NCBI RefSeq assembly: GCF_028464225.1
Contig: NZ_JAQPCN010000001.1
Coordinates: 682,001 to 746,000 of the forward strand
DNA from: Zeaxanthinibacter sp. PT1
GTDB lineage: Bacteria > Bacteroidota > Bacteroidia > Flavobacteriales > Flavobacteriaceae
Direction: 5' to 3'
Length of the DNA: 64,000 nucleotides
The number at the start of each line of letters is the position of its first letter. The first letter of the stretch is position 1. The notes under the pieces were generated by a model that did no database searches, was not told the origin of the DNA, and worked only from the letters and a program-made list of their open reading frames with translations. The position numbers and the translations under genes are program-made. Of the stretch, positions 17,672 through 26,655 are shown piece after piece.

Positions 17672-18484
17672 CTACTTATCCAAAGTCCTCCCCAGGCAAT
17701 ACTGTATTCCGCCCAGCAGGTGTTTTTGAAAATCGGGATTGTCATATGCTTCTTCGGTATGGCCCAGCCCGGTGTAAAACGAGCGACCTCCTTCAAATTG
17801 ATGATACCAGGCTATAGGGTGCTCTCCTCCATTCTCCCCTCCACTGTAGCTGCTCTCATCCAACTTGAGCAACACGTTCACCTGTGGATTCAGGTCCTTA
17901 AAATTATACCATTCATCCGTGTGTGTCCAGTTATCTCCAAGGTGGGCTGTAGCCGGGTGATTTTTATCCGCAACGATCAGCTGGGCTTCCTGAACTTCGG
18001 GGTGACTTTTAAAATAAGCCCCTACCAGTTTTCCGTACCAGCCCCAGTCGTATTCGGTATCCGTGGCGGCGTGGATTCCCATAAAATTCCCTCCATTCTT
18101 GATATAATCCTGGAATACTTCCTGTTGGGACGAGTTAAGAACATCTTGTGTGGTACTCAGGAAGATCACTAATTGATACTTAGACAGCCCGTCTTTAGTA
18201 AAAAAGCCCGAATCCTCTGTCTGTGTTACCGTAAACTTGTTGGAACCACCCAGGCTTTTTATGGTATTGACCCCTTTTTCTATAGAGCTATGCCTGTACC
18301 CCAAGGTCTTTGTAAAGACCAGTACAGACGCGGTAGTATCCTCACTACCTGTTCCGTCTTGTGGCGGTGGAAGTGTATCATTCTGCCCTATATCTCCCAG
18401 GTCAGGATTAGGCTCATCGGCGCATCCGAACAGGCCGATGGAGATCAAAAATATCATTGATAGGTAAAGAAATGAGGTTTTCAT
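17672..18484 (-). CDS. ThuA-domain lipoprotein
   Basis: ThuA-like domains have a glutamine-amidotransferase-like fold; in Bacteroidota they occur in secreted proteins tied to sugar metabolism, with no proven reaction. The 270-residue protein has a lipobox at Cys21 (IGLFGCADEP) and a short acidic linker. The domain follows: VLVFTKTLGYRHSSIEKG, GGNFMGIHAATDTEYDWGWYG, then HPIAWYHQFEGGRSFYTGLGH. It stands alone between repeat-rich gaps. Localisation is inferred from the lipobox. Confidence 0.9.
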   Translation of the reverse strand: MKTSFLYLSMIFLISIGLFGCADEPNPDLGDIGQNDTLPPPQDGTGSEDTTASVLVFTKTLGYRHSSIEKGVNTIKSLGGSNKFTVTQTEDSGFFTKDGLSKYQLVIFLSTTQDVLNSSQQEVFQDYIKNGGNFMGIHAATDTEYDWGWYGKLVGAYFKSHPEVQEAQLIVADKNHPATAHLGDNWTHTDEWYNFKDLNPQVNVLLKLDESSYSGGENGGEHPIAWYHQFEGGRSFYTGLGHTEEAYDNPDFQKHLLGGIQYCLGRTLDK

Positions 18485-18841
18485 AGTGTTGTAGATTTGA
18501 GTTTTTCTGCGTAGGTGCAGTTACCTCTAAAGTTCCGAAGCGGTTGGCATTAAATTGAAACCTATCGATAGAATTAATTGTCCTGGAAAAAGAGAATTAA
18601 TGGTAGGAGATTCTGTCTGCTAGGAGGTGATGCGTGATACTCCCGGATGAGAGAGCATTAATTCCTAATACTGCAAGTTTTCGGCAGTAGAAATATTTAA
18701 CTTGAGACTGGGGCGGGGATTAGTCCCCCTTTTATTCCCATGGCTCAAATGATATTCAGTCCATCAGGCCATCCCTTTGTCACCTTATACCTCTGTAACT
18801 CCAAGCCCGTTGTCCTAGGCGCAAAGAGCTCCAAACATCAC
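18485..18841. repeat. Intergenic region with a fourth GGGGCGGGG repeat
   Basis: No gene is visible between the ThuA gene and the AraC gene. A diverged copy of the GGGGCGGGGTTAAGA inverted repeat lies at 18707-18730 (GACTGGGGCGGGGATTAGTCCCC). The rest, including a TTTGTCACCTTATACCTCTGTAAC tract (about 18776-18800) similar to the tracts at 17 kb, carries no other signal I can support. Confidence 0.55.
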
Positions 18842-19741
18842 CTACCCCCCCAAAGACATAATATACTTTTTAGGCGTAGTACCGTATTTCTTTTTAAAGG
18901 AAGCGATAAAGTGGCTGGAAGTGCTGTACCCCACTTTAAGGCCTACTTCGTTCACATTATATTGCCCGGTCTCCAGCATTTTGCGGGCGTATTCCATTTT
19001 ATAGTCGAACAGAAAACTATACACAGAATCCCCGTAAATCTGTTTAAAGCCCTCTTTAAGTTTCTTAAGGCTAAGACCGATCTCCTCTGATAATTCCTGC
19101 AGGCTCGGTGGTTCGGCCATACGGGAGATCACGATCTCCTTGGCTTTCCGAATGCGTTTCACATTGTCTTCATCGACCAGGAAAGGGCATTGCTCCCGGT
19201 CAAAATCTTCGTTCTTATTAAAATACAGAGCCATCAGTTCATATACCTTTGCCTTGAGGTAGAGGTCCTTAATGGAAGGGTGCAGGTGGTAATTCATTAT
19301 CTGGCTCAGAACAACGGCAATGGCCGGGCTGACCACCTCCTGGGCATAGTATTTCTTATCCTTATTCTCCGATGTCAGGAAATGAATGTAATCAGCCTCC
19401 TTGGAAAAAAGCGAGTGGAACTTACGCAGGGTCATTAATACCGAGATCATCCAGCTATTTGGGCTGAGATCTACGTTCATTGGGAGGTCCAATTGGGTGT
19501 TGTACAACAAGAGGGAGTTTTCGTCAGAGATATCCAGGGCATAACGCCCATCGTTAAAAATAAACTTAGCATGCCCCTTAAGACAGAAGTGAAACTGTAT
19601 ATGGGTGCTGTCTACCTGCCGTTTTACCTTCTGCTGGGATCCGCTTTCATTCTGTAATTTGAGTACGGAAAAACCTTCATCTACAATCACTTCTTCGACT
19701 GAACCTAAAGCGACATTTTTTGTGGATTCCATCGATTCCAT
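18842..19741 (-). CDS. AraC-family regulator, PchR-like
   Basis: The 299-residue protein ends in a two-HTH AraC domain (PSLQELSEEIGLSLKKLKEGF, then NVNEVGLKVGYSTSSHFIASFKKKYGTTPKKY). The N-terminal part has the region YHLHPSIKDLYLKAKVYELMALYF that resembles PchR-type iron/siderophore regulators. It is divergent from hemA with a perfect Fur-type dyad 12 bp before its start. I infer that it is iron-controlled and regulates haem or iron genes. MES at the second Met (4 codons in) is an alternative start. Confidence 0.88.
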   Translation of the reverse strand: MESMESTKNVALGSVEEVIVDEGFSVLKLQNESGSQQKVKRQVDSTHIQFHFCLKGHAKFIFNDGRYALDISDENSLLLYNTQLDLPMNVDLSPNSWMISVLMTLRKFHSLFSKEADYIHFLTSENKDKKYYAQEVVSPAIAVVLSQIMNYHLHPSIKDLYLKAKVYELMALYFNKNEDFDREQCPFLVDEDNVKRIRKAKEIVISRMAEPPSLQELSEEIGLSLKKLKEGFKQIYGDSVYSFLFDYKMEYARKMLETGQYNVNEVGLKVGYSTSSHFIASFKKKYGTTPKKYIMSLGG

Positions 19742-19752
19742 ATAATGTATTT

Positions 19753-19773
19753 TATTTAGAATTATTCTAAATA
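19753..19773. promoter_or_regulatory. Fur-type palindrome between the AraC gene and hemA
   Basis: Arms TATTTAGAAT and ATTCTAAATA are perfect inverted repeats around one T (21 bp). The inner part resembles the Irr/ICE consensus TTTAGAA-N3-TTCTAAA and, from memory, the Fur box described in the flavobacterium Riemerella. It lies 12 bp before the AraC start and 140 bp before hemA. Confidence 0.7.
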
Positions 19774-19860
19774 GAAAGGTGCTGAGCCCTGCTATTTACT
19801 GTAAAAGTAGCTAATTCTGGGCGACTTAGCTCCTTTCGATATAAAAAGTTCCTCCAGCGT

Positions 19861-19891
19861 TATTTTTGCAACACATGCCATTATAATTTTG
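19861..19891 (+). promoter_or_regulatory. Candidate -7 boxes of hemA
   Basis: TATTTTTG (19861-19868) and TAATTTTG (19884-19891) both match TAnnTTTG upstream of the hemA ATG at 19913. Neither has a convincing TTG at -33, so which one is used cannot be told. Confidence 0.4.
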
Positions 19892-19912
19892 TGCCCGACC
19901 GATAGGTGATGT

Positions 19913-21169
19913 ATGACTAATTACAACATTTCTAAACACAGCTCTTTCTATACTGTAGGCCTCAGTTACCTGAAGGCCGATGCCGAAGTCAGGGGAATGT
20001 TCAGTTTGGACACCGCTGCCAAGGACGCATTGCTTCAACAGGCACAGGCAGATGGTATTGAAGGACTGCTGCTTATCTCCACATGTAACCGTACTGAACT
20101 GCACGGTTTTGCACAGCATCCCTACCAGCTGATCAAACTGCTATGCGATCACACCAACGGAAATGTTGAAGCTTTCCAGGAAGTAGCCTATATACACAAG
20201 AACAACGAAGCCATAACTCACCTCTTCAGGGTGGGTACCGGCTTAGATAGCCAGATACTGGGAGATTTTGAGATCATCAGCCAGATTAAACAGGGTTTTT
20301 ACCACTCCAAACAATACGGACTGACCAATCATTTCCTGGAACGCCTGTGTAACGCGGTGATTCAGGCCAGCAAGCGTATTAAGAATGAAACTGATATCAG
20401 TAGCGGCGCCACTTCTGTAGCCTTTGCCTCAGTACAATACATCCTTAAGAACGTGCCGGATATTTCTGAAAAGAATATACTGCTCTTCGGTACCGGAAAA
20501 ATTGGACGAAATACTTGCGAAAACCTGGTAAAGCATACGGATAACAAACATATTACCCTGATCAATCGCACCAGGAATAAGGCGGAGAAAATTGCGGGGA
20601 AATTCAACCTGGTGGTAAAAGACTACGGCGATCTGCAAACCGAGATCCGCAAAACCGATGTATTGGTCGTGGCTACCGGAGCACAATCTCCAACCATCAA
20701 CAAGTCTTTGTTGTATTGCCGCAAACCCCTGCTTATCCTGGACCTTTCCATTCCTAAAAATGTAGCCGATGACGTTGCAGAATTAGAGGGCGTCAAAGTA
20801 TTGCACCTGGATGCACTATCACAGATGACCGATGAAACCCTGGAGAAGCGTAAAAAGCACGTCCCAAAAGCAGAGGAAATCATCGCCGAAGTTCAACGCG
20901 ATTTTACCAACTGGCTTGAAACCAGGAAATTTGCCCCGGTGATCAAGGCCCTGAAAAAGAAACTCAAGACCATGAAGGACGAAGAGCTCGACTTCCAGTC
21001 TAAGAAATTGGGCGATTTTAATGCGGAACAGGTAGACCTGGTCTCCAATCGCATAATTCACAAGATTACCAGGCACTTTGCTAACCACCTGAAACATGCA
21101 GATATCGATTCTGATGAAAGCCTGCAGCTGATCAAAGAAGTTTTCCAATTAGAAGAAGGATTGCAATGA
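19913..21169 (+). CDS. hemA: Glutamyl-tRNA reductase
   Basis: HemA reduces glutamyl-tRNA(Glu) to glutamate-1-semialdehyde with NADPH, the first committed step of the C5 route to haem. The 418-residue protein has the catalytic Cys58 in ISTCNRTELHGF, then the SQILGDFEIISQIK region, the Rossmann motif LLFGTGKIGRN, and a C-terminal dimerisation helix region. The stop overlaps the hemC start (ATGA), so the hem genes form one operon. hemL, which would use its product, is not in the window. Confidence 0.97.
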   Translation: MTNYNISKHSSFYTVGLSYLKADAEVRGMFSLDTAAKDALLQQAQADGIEGLLLISTCNRTELHGFAQHPYQLIKLLCDHTNGNVEAFQEVAYIHKNNEAITHLFRVGTGLDSQILGDFEIISQIKQGFYHSKQYGLTNHFLERLCNAVIQASKRIKNETDISSGATSVAFASVQYILKNVPDISEKNILLFGTGKIGRNTCENLVKHTDNKHITLINRTRNKAEKIAGKFNLVVKDYGDLQTEIRKTDVLVVATGAQSPTINKSLLYCRKPLLILDLSIPKNVADDVAELEGVKVLHLDALSQMTDETLEKRKKHVPKAEEIIAEVQRDFTNWLETRKFAPVIKALKKKLKTMKDEELDFQSKKLGDFNAEQVDLVSNRIIHKITRHFANHLKHADIDSDESLQLIKEVFQLEEGLQ

Positions 21170-22089
21170 AAAAAGTGATCCGGATGGGTACACGCGACAG
21201 CGAACTTGCGCTGTGGCAGGCAAATACCGTAAAAGACAGGCTGGAATCCCTTGGATATCAATGCGAGTTGGTACCGGTCAAATCGACGGGAGACCTGCAA
21301 CTCGATCAACCCCTATACGAACTGGGTATCACAGGCATCTTCACCAAAACCCTCGATGTAGCCATGATCCGTGGAGAGATAGATATTGCCGTTCACTCCA
21401 TGAAAGATGTTCCCACTGCCCTGCCCAAGGGAATCGTTCAGGCAGCTGTCCTGCCCAGGGCCAATCCACGAGACATCCTGGTGCATAAAGGAACCGATTT
21501 CCTCAATACCGAAGGAAAGGTTGCCACGGGCAGCCTGAGGCGAAAAGCACAATGGTTGCATCGCTATCCTTTGCACGAAATGATGCCTTTGCGTGGCAAT
21601 GTTAATACCCGGCTACAGAAATTACAAGACAACGATTGGAATGCCGCCATATTTGCCGCCGCAGGTTTACAACGCATAGATAAATTACCCCAGCAACATA
21701 CCGAATTACAATGGATGATCCCGGCACCCGCCCAGGGTGCCATGATGGTGGTCGCCATGGAAAAAGACCAGGAATGCCTGCAAGCACTGGCAGCACTTAA
21801 CGATAAGAATACTGAAATCTGCACCCGTGTAGAACGAGATTTCCTCCGCGAACTGGAAGGGGGTTGTACAGCCCCTATAGGAGCCCTGGCAACCCTCGAA
21901 AAAGAAATACTCCATTTTGAAGGGGTACTTCTGTCCCTGGACGGAACACAACGTATTGCAGTAAAAGAGCAATGCAACCTGGTGAAGCTTGAAGGTTTTG
22001 GTAACCGCTGCGCCCAACAGGTCCTTAAGCGGGGAGGCAAGGAGTTGATGTTAAAGATCAGGCAGGAGATGAATCAATCAAAATCTTAA
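21166..22089 (+). CDS. hemC: Porphobilinogen deaminase (hydroxymethylbilane synthase)
   Basis: HemC joins four porphobilinogen units into hydroxymethylbilane. The 307-residue protein has RMGTRDSELALWQA at the N-terminus, HSMKDVPTALP, GSLRRKAQ, and the dipyrromethane-cofactor Cys near residue 234 in ELEGGCTAPIGA. Overlaps hemA by 4 bp and is 15 bp from hemD. Confidence 0.97.
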   Translation: MKKVIRMGTRDSELALWQANTVKDRLESLGYQCELVPVKSTGDLQLDQPLYELGITGIFTKTLDVAMIRGEIDIAVHSMKDVPTALPKGIVQAAVLPRANPRDILVHKGTDFLNTEGKVATGSLRRKAQWLHRYPLHEMMPLRGNVNTRLQKLQDNDWNAAIFAAAGLQRIDKLPQQHTELQWMIPAPAQGAMMVVAMEKDQECLQALAALNDKNTEICTRVERDFLRELEGGCTAPIGALATLEKEILHFEGVLLSLDGTQRIAVKEQCNLVKLEGFGNRCAQQVLKRGGKELMLKIRQEMNQSKS

Positions 22090-22104
22090 CTCCCAACAGC
22101 CGCC

Positions 22105-22794
22105 ATGATCAGGATCCTCTCTACGAAAAAATTGACAACCCCCCAGAAGACTCCATTATTAGCAGCAGGCTATAAAGTGGAGGATTACGACGCTATTACC
22201 ACGGTCCCGCTAGAATTTAAATTCGACGATAAGGCTGATTATCACATTTTCACCAGCCAGAATGCCGTTGAGGCCTATGTAAAAAACACCCCCTCGGCAG
22301 TTGGGGATAATATGTCACCTCGAGCGGAGTCGAGAGGTGTTTATTGCGTCGGTGACAAAACCAAATTCCTCCTGCAGCAAAATGGCTTTAATGTGCTGAA
22401 ATCGGCCGAAAATGCAGCAGAATTGGCAGAATTCCTTGTGAAAAACCATAAAAACGATTCCTTTTTGTTTTTTTGCGGGAAAAGAAGGATGCCGACACTG
22501 CGCGAGGTTTTTGATGAAAATAATATGGAGCTTCATGAAGTTGAGGTGTATGATACCGTTCTCCAGGGCAAGTCATTTCCTCAATCTTTTGATGCTATCC
22601 TGTTCTTTAGCCCTTCCGGGGTTGAGAGCTACTGCAGGGAAAATGACCTGCATAACACTTTTGCGTATTGTATTGGCCCAACAACGGCCCATGCCGTGCG
22701 TCTGTATACGAACCATATCTGTATTGCCGAAGAACCCACTGTAGAAGCAACGGTGAAGGCCGTACTTGATAATCCCCCTGCCCTGACAGAATAA
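22105..22794 (+). CDS. hemD: Uroporphyrinogen-III synthase carrying a repeat-derived insert
   Basis: HemD closes hydroxymethylbilane to uroporphyrinogen III. The 229-residue protein is recognised by position between hemC and hemE and by FTSQNAVEAY, VYCVGDKTKFLL, and FFSPSGVESY near the C-terminus. Residues 70-77 (MSPRAESR) are encoded by a family A hairpin repeat (22313-22340) like those at 7.4-8.6 kb. The frame stays open and the insert falls between two conserved blocks, probably in a surface loop. The rest of the protein looks intact, so it is likely functional. Confidence 0.9.
   Translation: MIRILSTKKLTTPQKTPLLAAGYKVEDYDAITTVPLEFKFDDKADYHIFTSQNAVEAYVKNTPSAVGDNMSPRAESRGVYCVGDKTKFLLQQNGFNVLKSAENAAELAEFLVKNHKNDSFLFFCGKRRMPTLREVFDENNMELHEVEVYDTVLQGKSFPQSFDAILFFSPSGVESYCRENDLHNTFAYCIGPTTAHAVRLYTNHICIAEEPTVEATVKAVLDNPPALTE
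22313..22340 (-). repeat. Family A hairpin repeat, copy 5, inside hemD
   Basis: On the minus strand the core TCTCGACTCCGCTCGA is intact. The lower stem CACC / GGTG pairs perfectly outside the TC bulge (C-G, C-G, A-T, C-G), with base pairs different from the other copies. It is read in frame by hemD, 14 kb from the array. Confidence 0.88.
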
Positions 22795-22812
22795 GGCAGG
22801 AAAAAATAAACT

Positions 22813-23841
22813 ATGATTAAGAACGATCTATTTTTACGCGCTTTAAAAGGAGAAACCGTTGAACGCCCCCCGGTATGGATGATGCGACAGGCCGGAAGGT
22901 ACCTGCCCGAATTCATGGCAATTAAGAAGGAATACGACTTCTTTACCCGCTGCCAGACTCCGGATCTCGCTTCCGAGATTACCGTACAGCCCATCAGGCG
23001 GTATGGTATGGATGCAGCAATCCTGTTCAGTGATATCCTGGTGATCCCCCAGGCAATGAACATCGAAGTTCAGATGAAACCCGATTTTGGACCTTACCTT
23101 CCCAACCCTATCCGCACGGCAAAGGACGTGGAGGAAGTAATAGTCCCTAATGCTGAAGAAAGCCTGGGCTATGTGATGGATGCCATTAAGCTGACCAAAA
23201 AGAAACTGGATAACGAGATCCCATTGATCGGTTTTGCCGGTTCTCCCTGGACCATTCTATGCTACTGCGTGCAGGGGCAGGGCAGTAAGAACTTTGACAA
23301 GGCCAAGGCCTTTTGTTTTACCCAACCTGTTGCGGCTCACCAATTACTGCAGAAGATCACGGATACTACTATAGATTACTTAAAAGCCAAGGTCCGTGCA
23401 GGTGTAGATGCGGTACAGGTATTTGATTCCTGGGGCGGGATGCTGTCACCGGAAGATTACACCGAATTTTCCTGGAAATACATTCAGCAGATCATCGATG
23501 CCCTGAAGGATGAAGCCCCGGTCATCGTCTTTGGAAAAGGGTGCTGGTTTGCTTTAGGGGACATGGCGAAATCCGGTGCTTCTGCTTTAGGAGTAGACTG
23601 GACCTGCTCTGCAAGGAATGCCCGGTACCTCAGCGGGGGACAGATTACCCTGCAAGGAAATTTTGACCCGGCGAGACTGCTTTCCCCACCGAAGGAGATC
23701 AAAAGAATGGTCACTGAAATGATAGACGCTTTTGGTAAAGACAGGTATATTGCCAACCTCGGCCACGGTATACTTCCCAATATCCCTATAGAGAATGCCG
23801 GTGCGTTTGTAGAAGCGGTAAAAGAATACAGGCAAAAATGA
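22813..23841 (+). CDS. hemE: Uroporphyrinogen decarboxylase
   Basis: HemE removes four carboxyl groups from uroporphyrinogen III to give coproporphyrinogen III. The 342-residue protein has the signature [17 protein letters not shown] near the N-terminus, [11 protein letters not shown], and [19 protein letters not shown]. The stop overlaps the hemF ATG by 4 bp. Confidence 0.97.
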   Translation: MIKNDLFLRALKGETVERPPVWMMRQAGRYLPEFMAIKKEYDFFTRCQTPDLASEITVQPIRRYGMDAAILFSDILVIPQAMNIEVQMKPDFGPYLPNPIRTAKDVEEVIVPNAEESLGYVMDAIKLTKKKLDNEIPLIGFAGSPWTILCYCVQGQGSKNFDKAKAFCFTQPVAAHQLLQKITDTTIDYLKAKVRAGVDAVQVFDSWGGMLSPEDYTEFSWKYIQQIIDALKDEAPVIVFGKGCWFALGDMAKSGASALGVDWTCSARNARYLSGGQITLQGNFDPARLLSPPKEIKRMVTEMIDAFGKDRYIANLGHGILPNIPIENAGAFVEAVKEYRQK

Positions 23842-24740
23842 AAGAAACCTTCTTCCATTACATACAGGAATTACAGGACCGCATCTGCGAACGACTGGAA
23901 CAGGTAGACGGGAAGGCAAAATTCCGTGAAGATCCCTGGGAGAGACCTGAAGGAGGCGGTGGCAGAACCCGGGTGTTGGAAAATGGAGCGGTACTTGAAA
24001 AAGCGGGGGTTAACATATCCGGGGTGCACGGACCCTTACCTGCCAGCATGCAGGCTTACTTTGGTGTAGACGATGTGGATTTTTTCGCATGCGGACTCAG
24101 CCTGGTCATTCATCCCGTGAATCCAATGGCTCCTACTGTACACGCAAACTGGCGCTATTTTGAGATGTATGACAAGGAAGGACAGATCGTGGATCAATGG
24201 TTTGGTGGCGGGCAGGACCTGACCCCCTACTATCTCTTTGATGAAGACGCCCGTCATTTTCACCAAGTATGTAAGAAGGCCTGTGATGCCCATGGGCCCG
24301 ATCTGTACGAGAAGTACAAGAAAGCCTGTGATCAATATTTCTGGAACAGCCACAGGGATGAAGCCCGGGGGGTGGGAGGATTATTCTTTGATCACCTGAA
24401 GGAAACAGCTGAAAGAAGTATGGAGGATTGGTACAATTTTGTCACCCAGGTAGGCGACAGTTTCCTGGATGCCTATATTCCCATCCTTGAAAAACGGAAA
24501 GACTTGCCTTACTCAGATGTAAACCGAACCTGGCAGGAGATCAGGCGAGGTCGCTACGTAGAATTTAATCTCGTACATGATAAGGGCACTTTGTTTGGCC
24601 TGAAGACCAACGGGCGGATAGAGAGCATCCTGATGAGTCTTCCCCCGGCCGTACAGTGGAAGTACGATCACCATCCTGCTCCCGGCAGTGAAGAAGAACG
24701 ATTACTTAAAATTCTGAAACACCCAAAAAACTGGGTATAA
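23838..24740 (+). CDS. hemF: Oxygen-dependent coproporphyrinogen-III oxidase
   Basis: HemF converts coproporphyrinogen III to protoporphyrinogen IX using O2, so this route is aerobic. The 300-residue protein has [39 protein letters not shown] and [18 protein letters not shown], all typical. Only the oxygen-dependent form, not HemN, is seen in the window. Confidence 0.97.
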   Translation: MKETFFHYIQELQDRICERLEQVDGKAKFREDPWERPEGGGGRTRVLENGAVLEKAGVNISGVHGPLPASMQAYFGVDDVDFFACGLSLVIHPVNPMAPTVHANWRYFEMYDKEGQIVDQWFGGGQDLTPYYLFDEDARHFHQVCKKACDAHGPDLYEKYKKACDQYFWNSHRDEARGVGGLFFDHLKETAERSMEDWYNFVTQVGDSFLDAYIPILEKRKDLPYSDVNRTWQEIRRGRYVEFNLVHDKGTLFGLKTNGRIESILMSLPPAVQWKYDHHPAPGSEEERLLKILKHPKNWV

Positions 24741-24750
24741 GTCAAAGACC

Positions 24751-25542
24751 ATGAAACAGAAGATATACCAGGTAGACGCGTTCACGGATACTTTATTTAA
24801 AGGAAACCCGGCTGCTGTCTGTATCCTGGACAACTGGATTCCCGACGAACTTATGCAGCAGATCGCTGCGGAAAATAACCTTGCCGAAACGGCCTTTGCC
24901 GTACCTAAGGGTAATGTTTATGAACTCCGATGGTTTACCCCGGTTGTCGAGGTCGATCTCTGCGGGCATGCTACTCTTGCTACCGCCTTTGTCCTATTTC
25001 ACCATTATGGAGCAGATGGCAACACGATTAAATTTGAATCACTTCGTAGCGGGGAACTATCCGTAGAACGATCCGAAGATGGGTGGCTGACCCTGGATTT
25101 TCCCAAAGACATTTTTCAGCCCGATTACCCTTCTGACGAGATTATCCAGGCCCTGGGAAAAAAGCCATTCGGTTGTTATAAAGGAAAAACTGATTACCTC
25201 TACATTTACGAAGAACAGGAAGACATAGAAGCATTGGATCCTGATTTCTTCAGGCTCAGCAAGCTCGATGGCCGTGGAATCATCGTTTCAGCTCCGGGCG
25301 TTGATTGTGATTTTGTTTCTCGCTTTTTTGCTCCGCAGTCCGGCATAAATGAAGATCCCGTAACCGGATCTGCACATACAACTCTTACCCCCTATTGGTC
25401 AGAACAATTGGTAAAAACCAAGATGGTGGCAAAGCAGCTCTCCCCAAGAGGTGGATACCTTAAATGTGAGCTGTCCGGGAACAGGGTCCGTATTTCCGGG
25501 CAGGCGGTCCTCTATCTACAAGGCGAAATAGAAATACCCTAG
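24751..25542 (+). CDS. PhzF-family isomerase-like protein
   Basis: PhzF-family proteins have a diaminopimelate-epimerase fold; only a few have known reactions (PhzF isomerises a phenazine precursor). The 263-residue protein has VDAFTDTLFKGNPAAVCIL at the start, the acidic residue Glu46 in NNLAETAFA, DLCGHATLATAFVL, and GINEDPVTGSAHTTL. It starts 10 bp after hemF on the same strand. Its role in a haem operon is unknown, and phenazine synthesis is not implied. Confidence 0.9.
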   Translation: MKQKIYQVDAFTDTLFKGNPAAVCILDNWIPDELMQQIAAENNLAETAFAVPKGNVYELRWFTPVVEVDLCGHATLATAFVLFHHYGADGNTIKFESLRSGELSVERSEDGWLTLDFPKDIFQPDYPSDEIIQALGKKPFGCYKGKTDYLYIYEEQEDIEALDPDFFRLSKLDGRGIIVSAPGVDCDFVSRFFAPQSGINEDPVTGSAHTTLTPYWSEQLVKTKMVAKQLSPRGGYLKCELSGNRVRISGQAVLYLQGEIEIP

Positions 25543-25665
25543 ATTCTTTTACAGCAGCTTCTGATTTAGATCTGCATTTAAGAGCTCTTTTATAAAATCC
25601 AGGCGGAATTGTAGCGGCTTAATTGCGAATTGACTACTTTAATCTGCCTTAAAAATGATACGCAT

Positions 25666-26655
25666 ATGTACCCATTACGCAGAAGCAGAAGACTAAGGAA
25701 AAGCGAAACAGTTCGTAGGCTCGTCCGAGAAACACACTTAAATCCATCAGATTTCCTGGTGCCGCTTTTTATTGTTGAAGGAAAGGGAGTGCGTGATGGC
25801 ATCCCCTCTATGCCCGGATATTACAGGTTAAGCCTGGACCAATTGGCTAAAGAGGTTCGCGAACTGTGGAGCCTGGGATTGAGTTCTGTACTCCTGTTTA
25901 TAAAAGTTCCGGATGACCTGAAAGACAATATGGGCAAGGAAGCGATCAACCCTAACGGGCTGATGCAAATGGCTATAAAAACGGTTAAAGATACCTGCCC
26001 TGATATGGTCGTGATGACAGACGTAGCCTTGGATCCTTATTCGATCAATGGGCATGACGGGATTGTTGAGAACGGACGCATCCTTAACGACGAGACTGTA
26101 GATGTCCTGGCCGAAATGAGCATTACCCATGCCGAGGCAGGAGCAGATTTTGTTGCACCCAGCGATATGATGGATGGCCGTGTACTGACCATCAGGGAGG
26201 CCCTGGAAGAAGAAGGCTACCACAACACCGGAATTATGAGCTACAGCGCTAAATATGCCAGTGCATTTTACGGCCCATTCAGAGACGCATTAGACTCTGC
26301 ACCCGTGGATAAAGGTGACATTCCCAAGCATAAGAAATCGTACCAAATGGATCCGGCCAACCGTCTAGAGGCGCTGAGAGAAGTTAATATGGATGTGGAT
26401 GAGGGCGCAGACATTGTTATGGTTAAACCCGGCCTGTGTTACCTGGATATTGTTCGCGAGATCAGGGATGCCGTGGAGGTCCCCCTGGCCGTTTACCAGG
26501 TTTCCGGGGAATATGCCATGCTGAAGGCAGCGGTGGAAAAAGGATGGTTAGATCATGACCCGGTTATGTTAGAACAACTTGTTTCTATTAAAAGAGCCGG
26601 TGCCGACATCATCGCCAGTTATTTTGCCAAAGAAGCAGCCCAATTCCTGCAATAA
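25666..26655 (+). CDS. hemB: Delta-aminolevulinic acid dehydratase (porphobilinogen synthase)
   Basis: HemB condenses two 5-aminolevulinate molecules. The 329-residue protein has RRLRKSETVRRLVRET, the Schiff-base lysine regions YSAKYASAFYGPFRDA and MVKPGLCYLDIVR. The metal loop reads DVALDPYSINGHDG, with Asp where zinc enzymes have Cys, so it is the non-zinc (Mg-type) class. The ATG at 25666 is used; a TTG 12 codons upstream keeps the frame open but adds non-homologous residues. The 123-bp gap from phzF could hold its own promoter. Its stop overlaps the next ATG by one base. Confidence 0.96.
   Translation: MYPLRRSRRLRKSETVRRLVRETHLNPSDFLVPLFIVEGKGVRDGIPSMPGYYRLSLDQLAKEVRELWSLGLSSVLLFIKVPDDLKDNMGKEAINPNGLMQMAIKTVKDTCPDMVVMTDVALDPYSINGHDGIVENGRILNDETVDVLAEMSITHAEAGADFVAPSDMMDGRVLTIREALEEEGYHNTGIMSYSAKYASAFYGPFRDALDSAPVDKGDIPKHKKSYQMDPANRLEALREVNMDVDEGADIVMVKPGLCYLDIVREIRDAVEVPLAVYQVSGEYAMLKAAVEKGWLDHDPVMLEQLVSIKRAGADIIASYFAKEAAQFLQ

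Noticed and set aside
25543-25665. Separate promoter before hemB
   Set aside because: No TAnnTTTG with a TTG at the right distance is visible, although the 123-bp gap leaves room for one.
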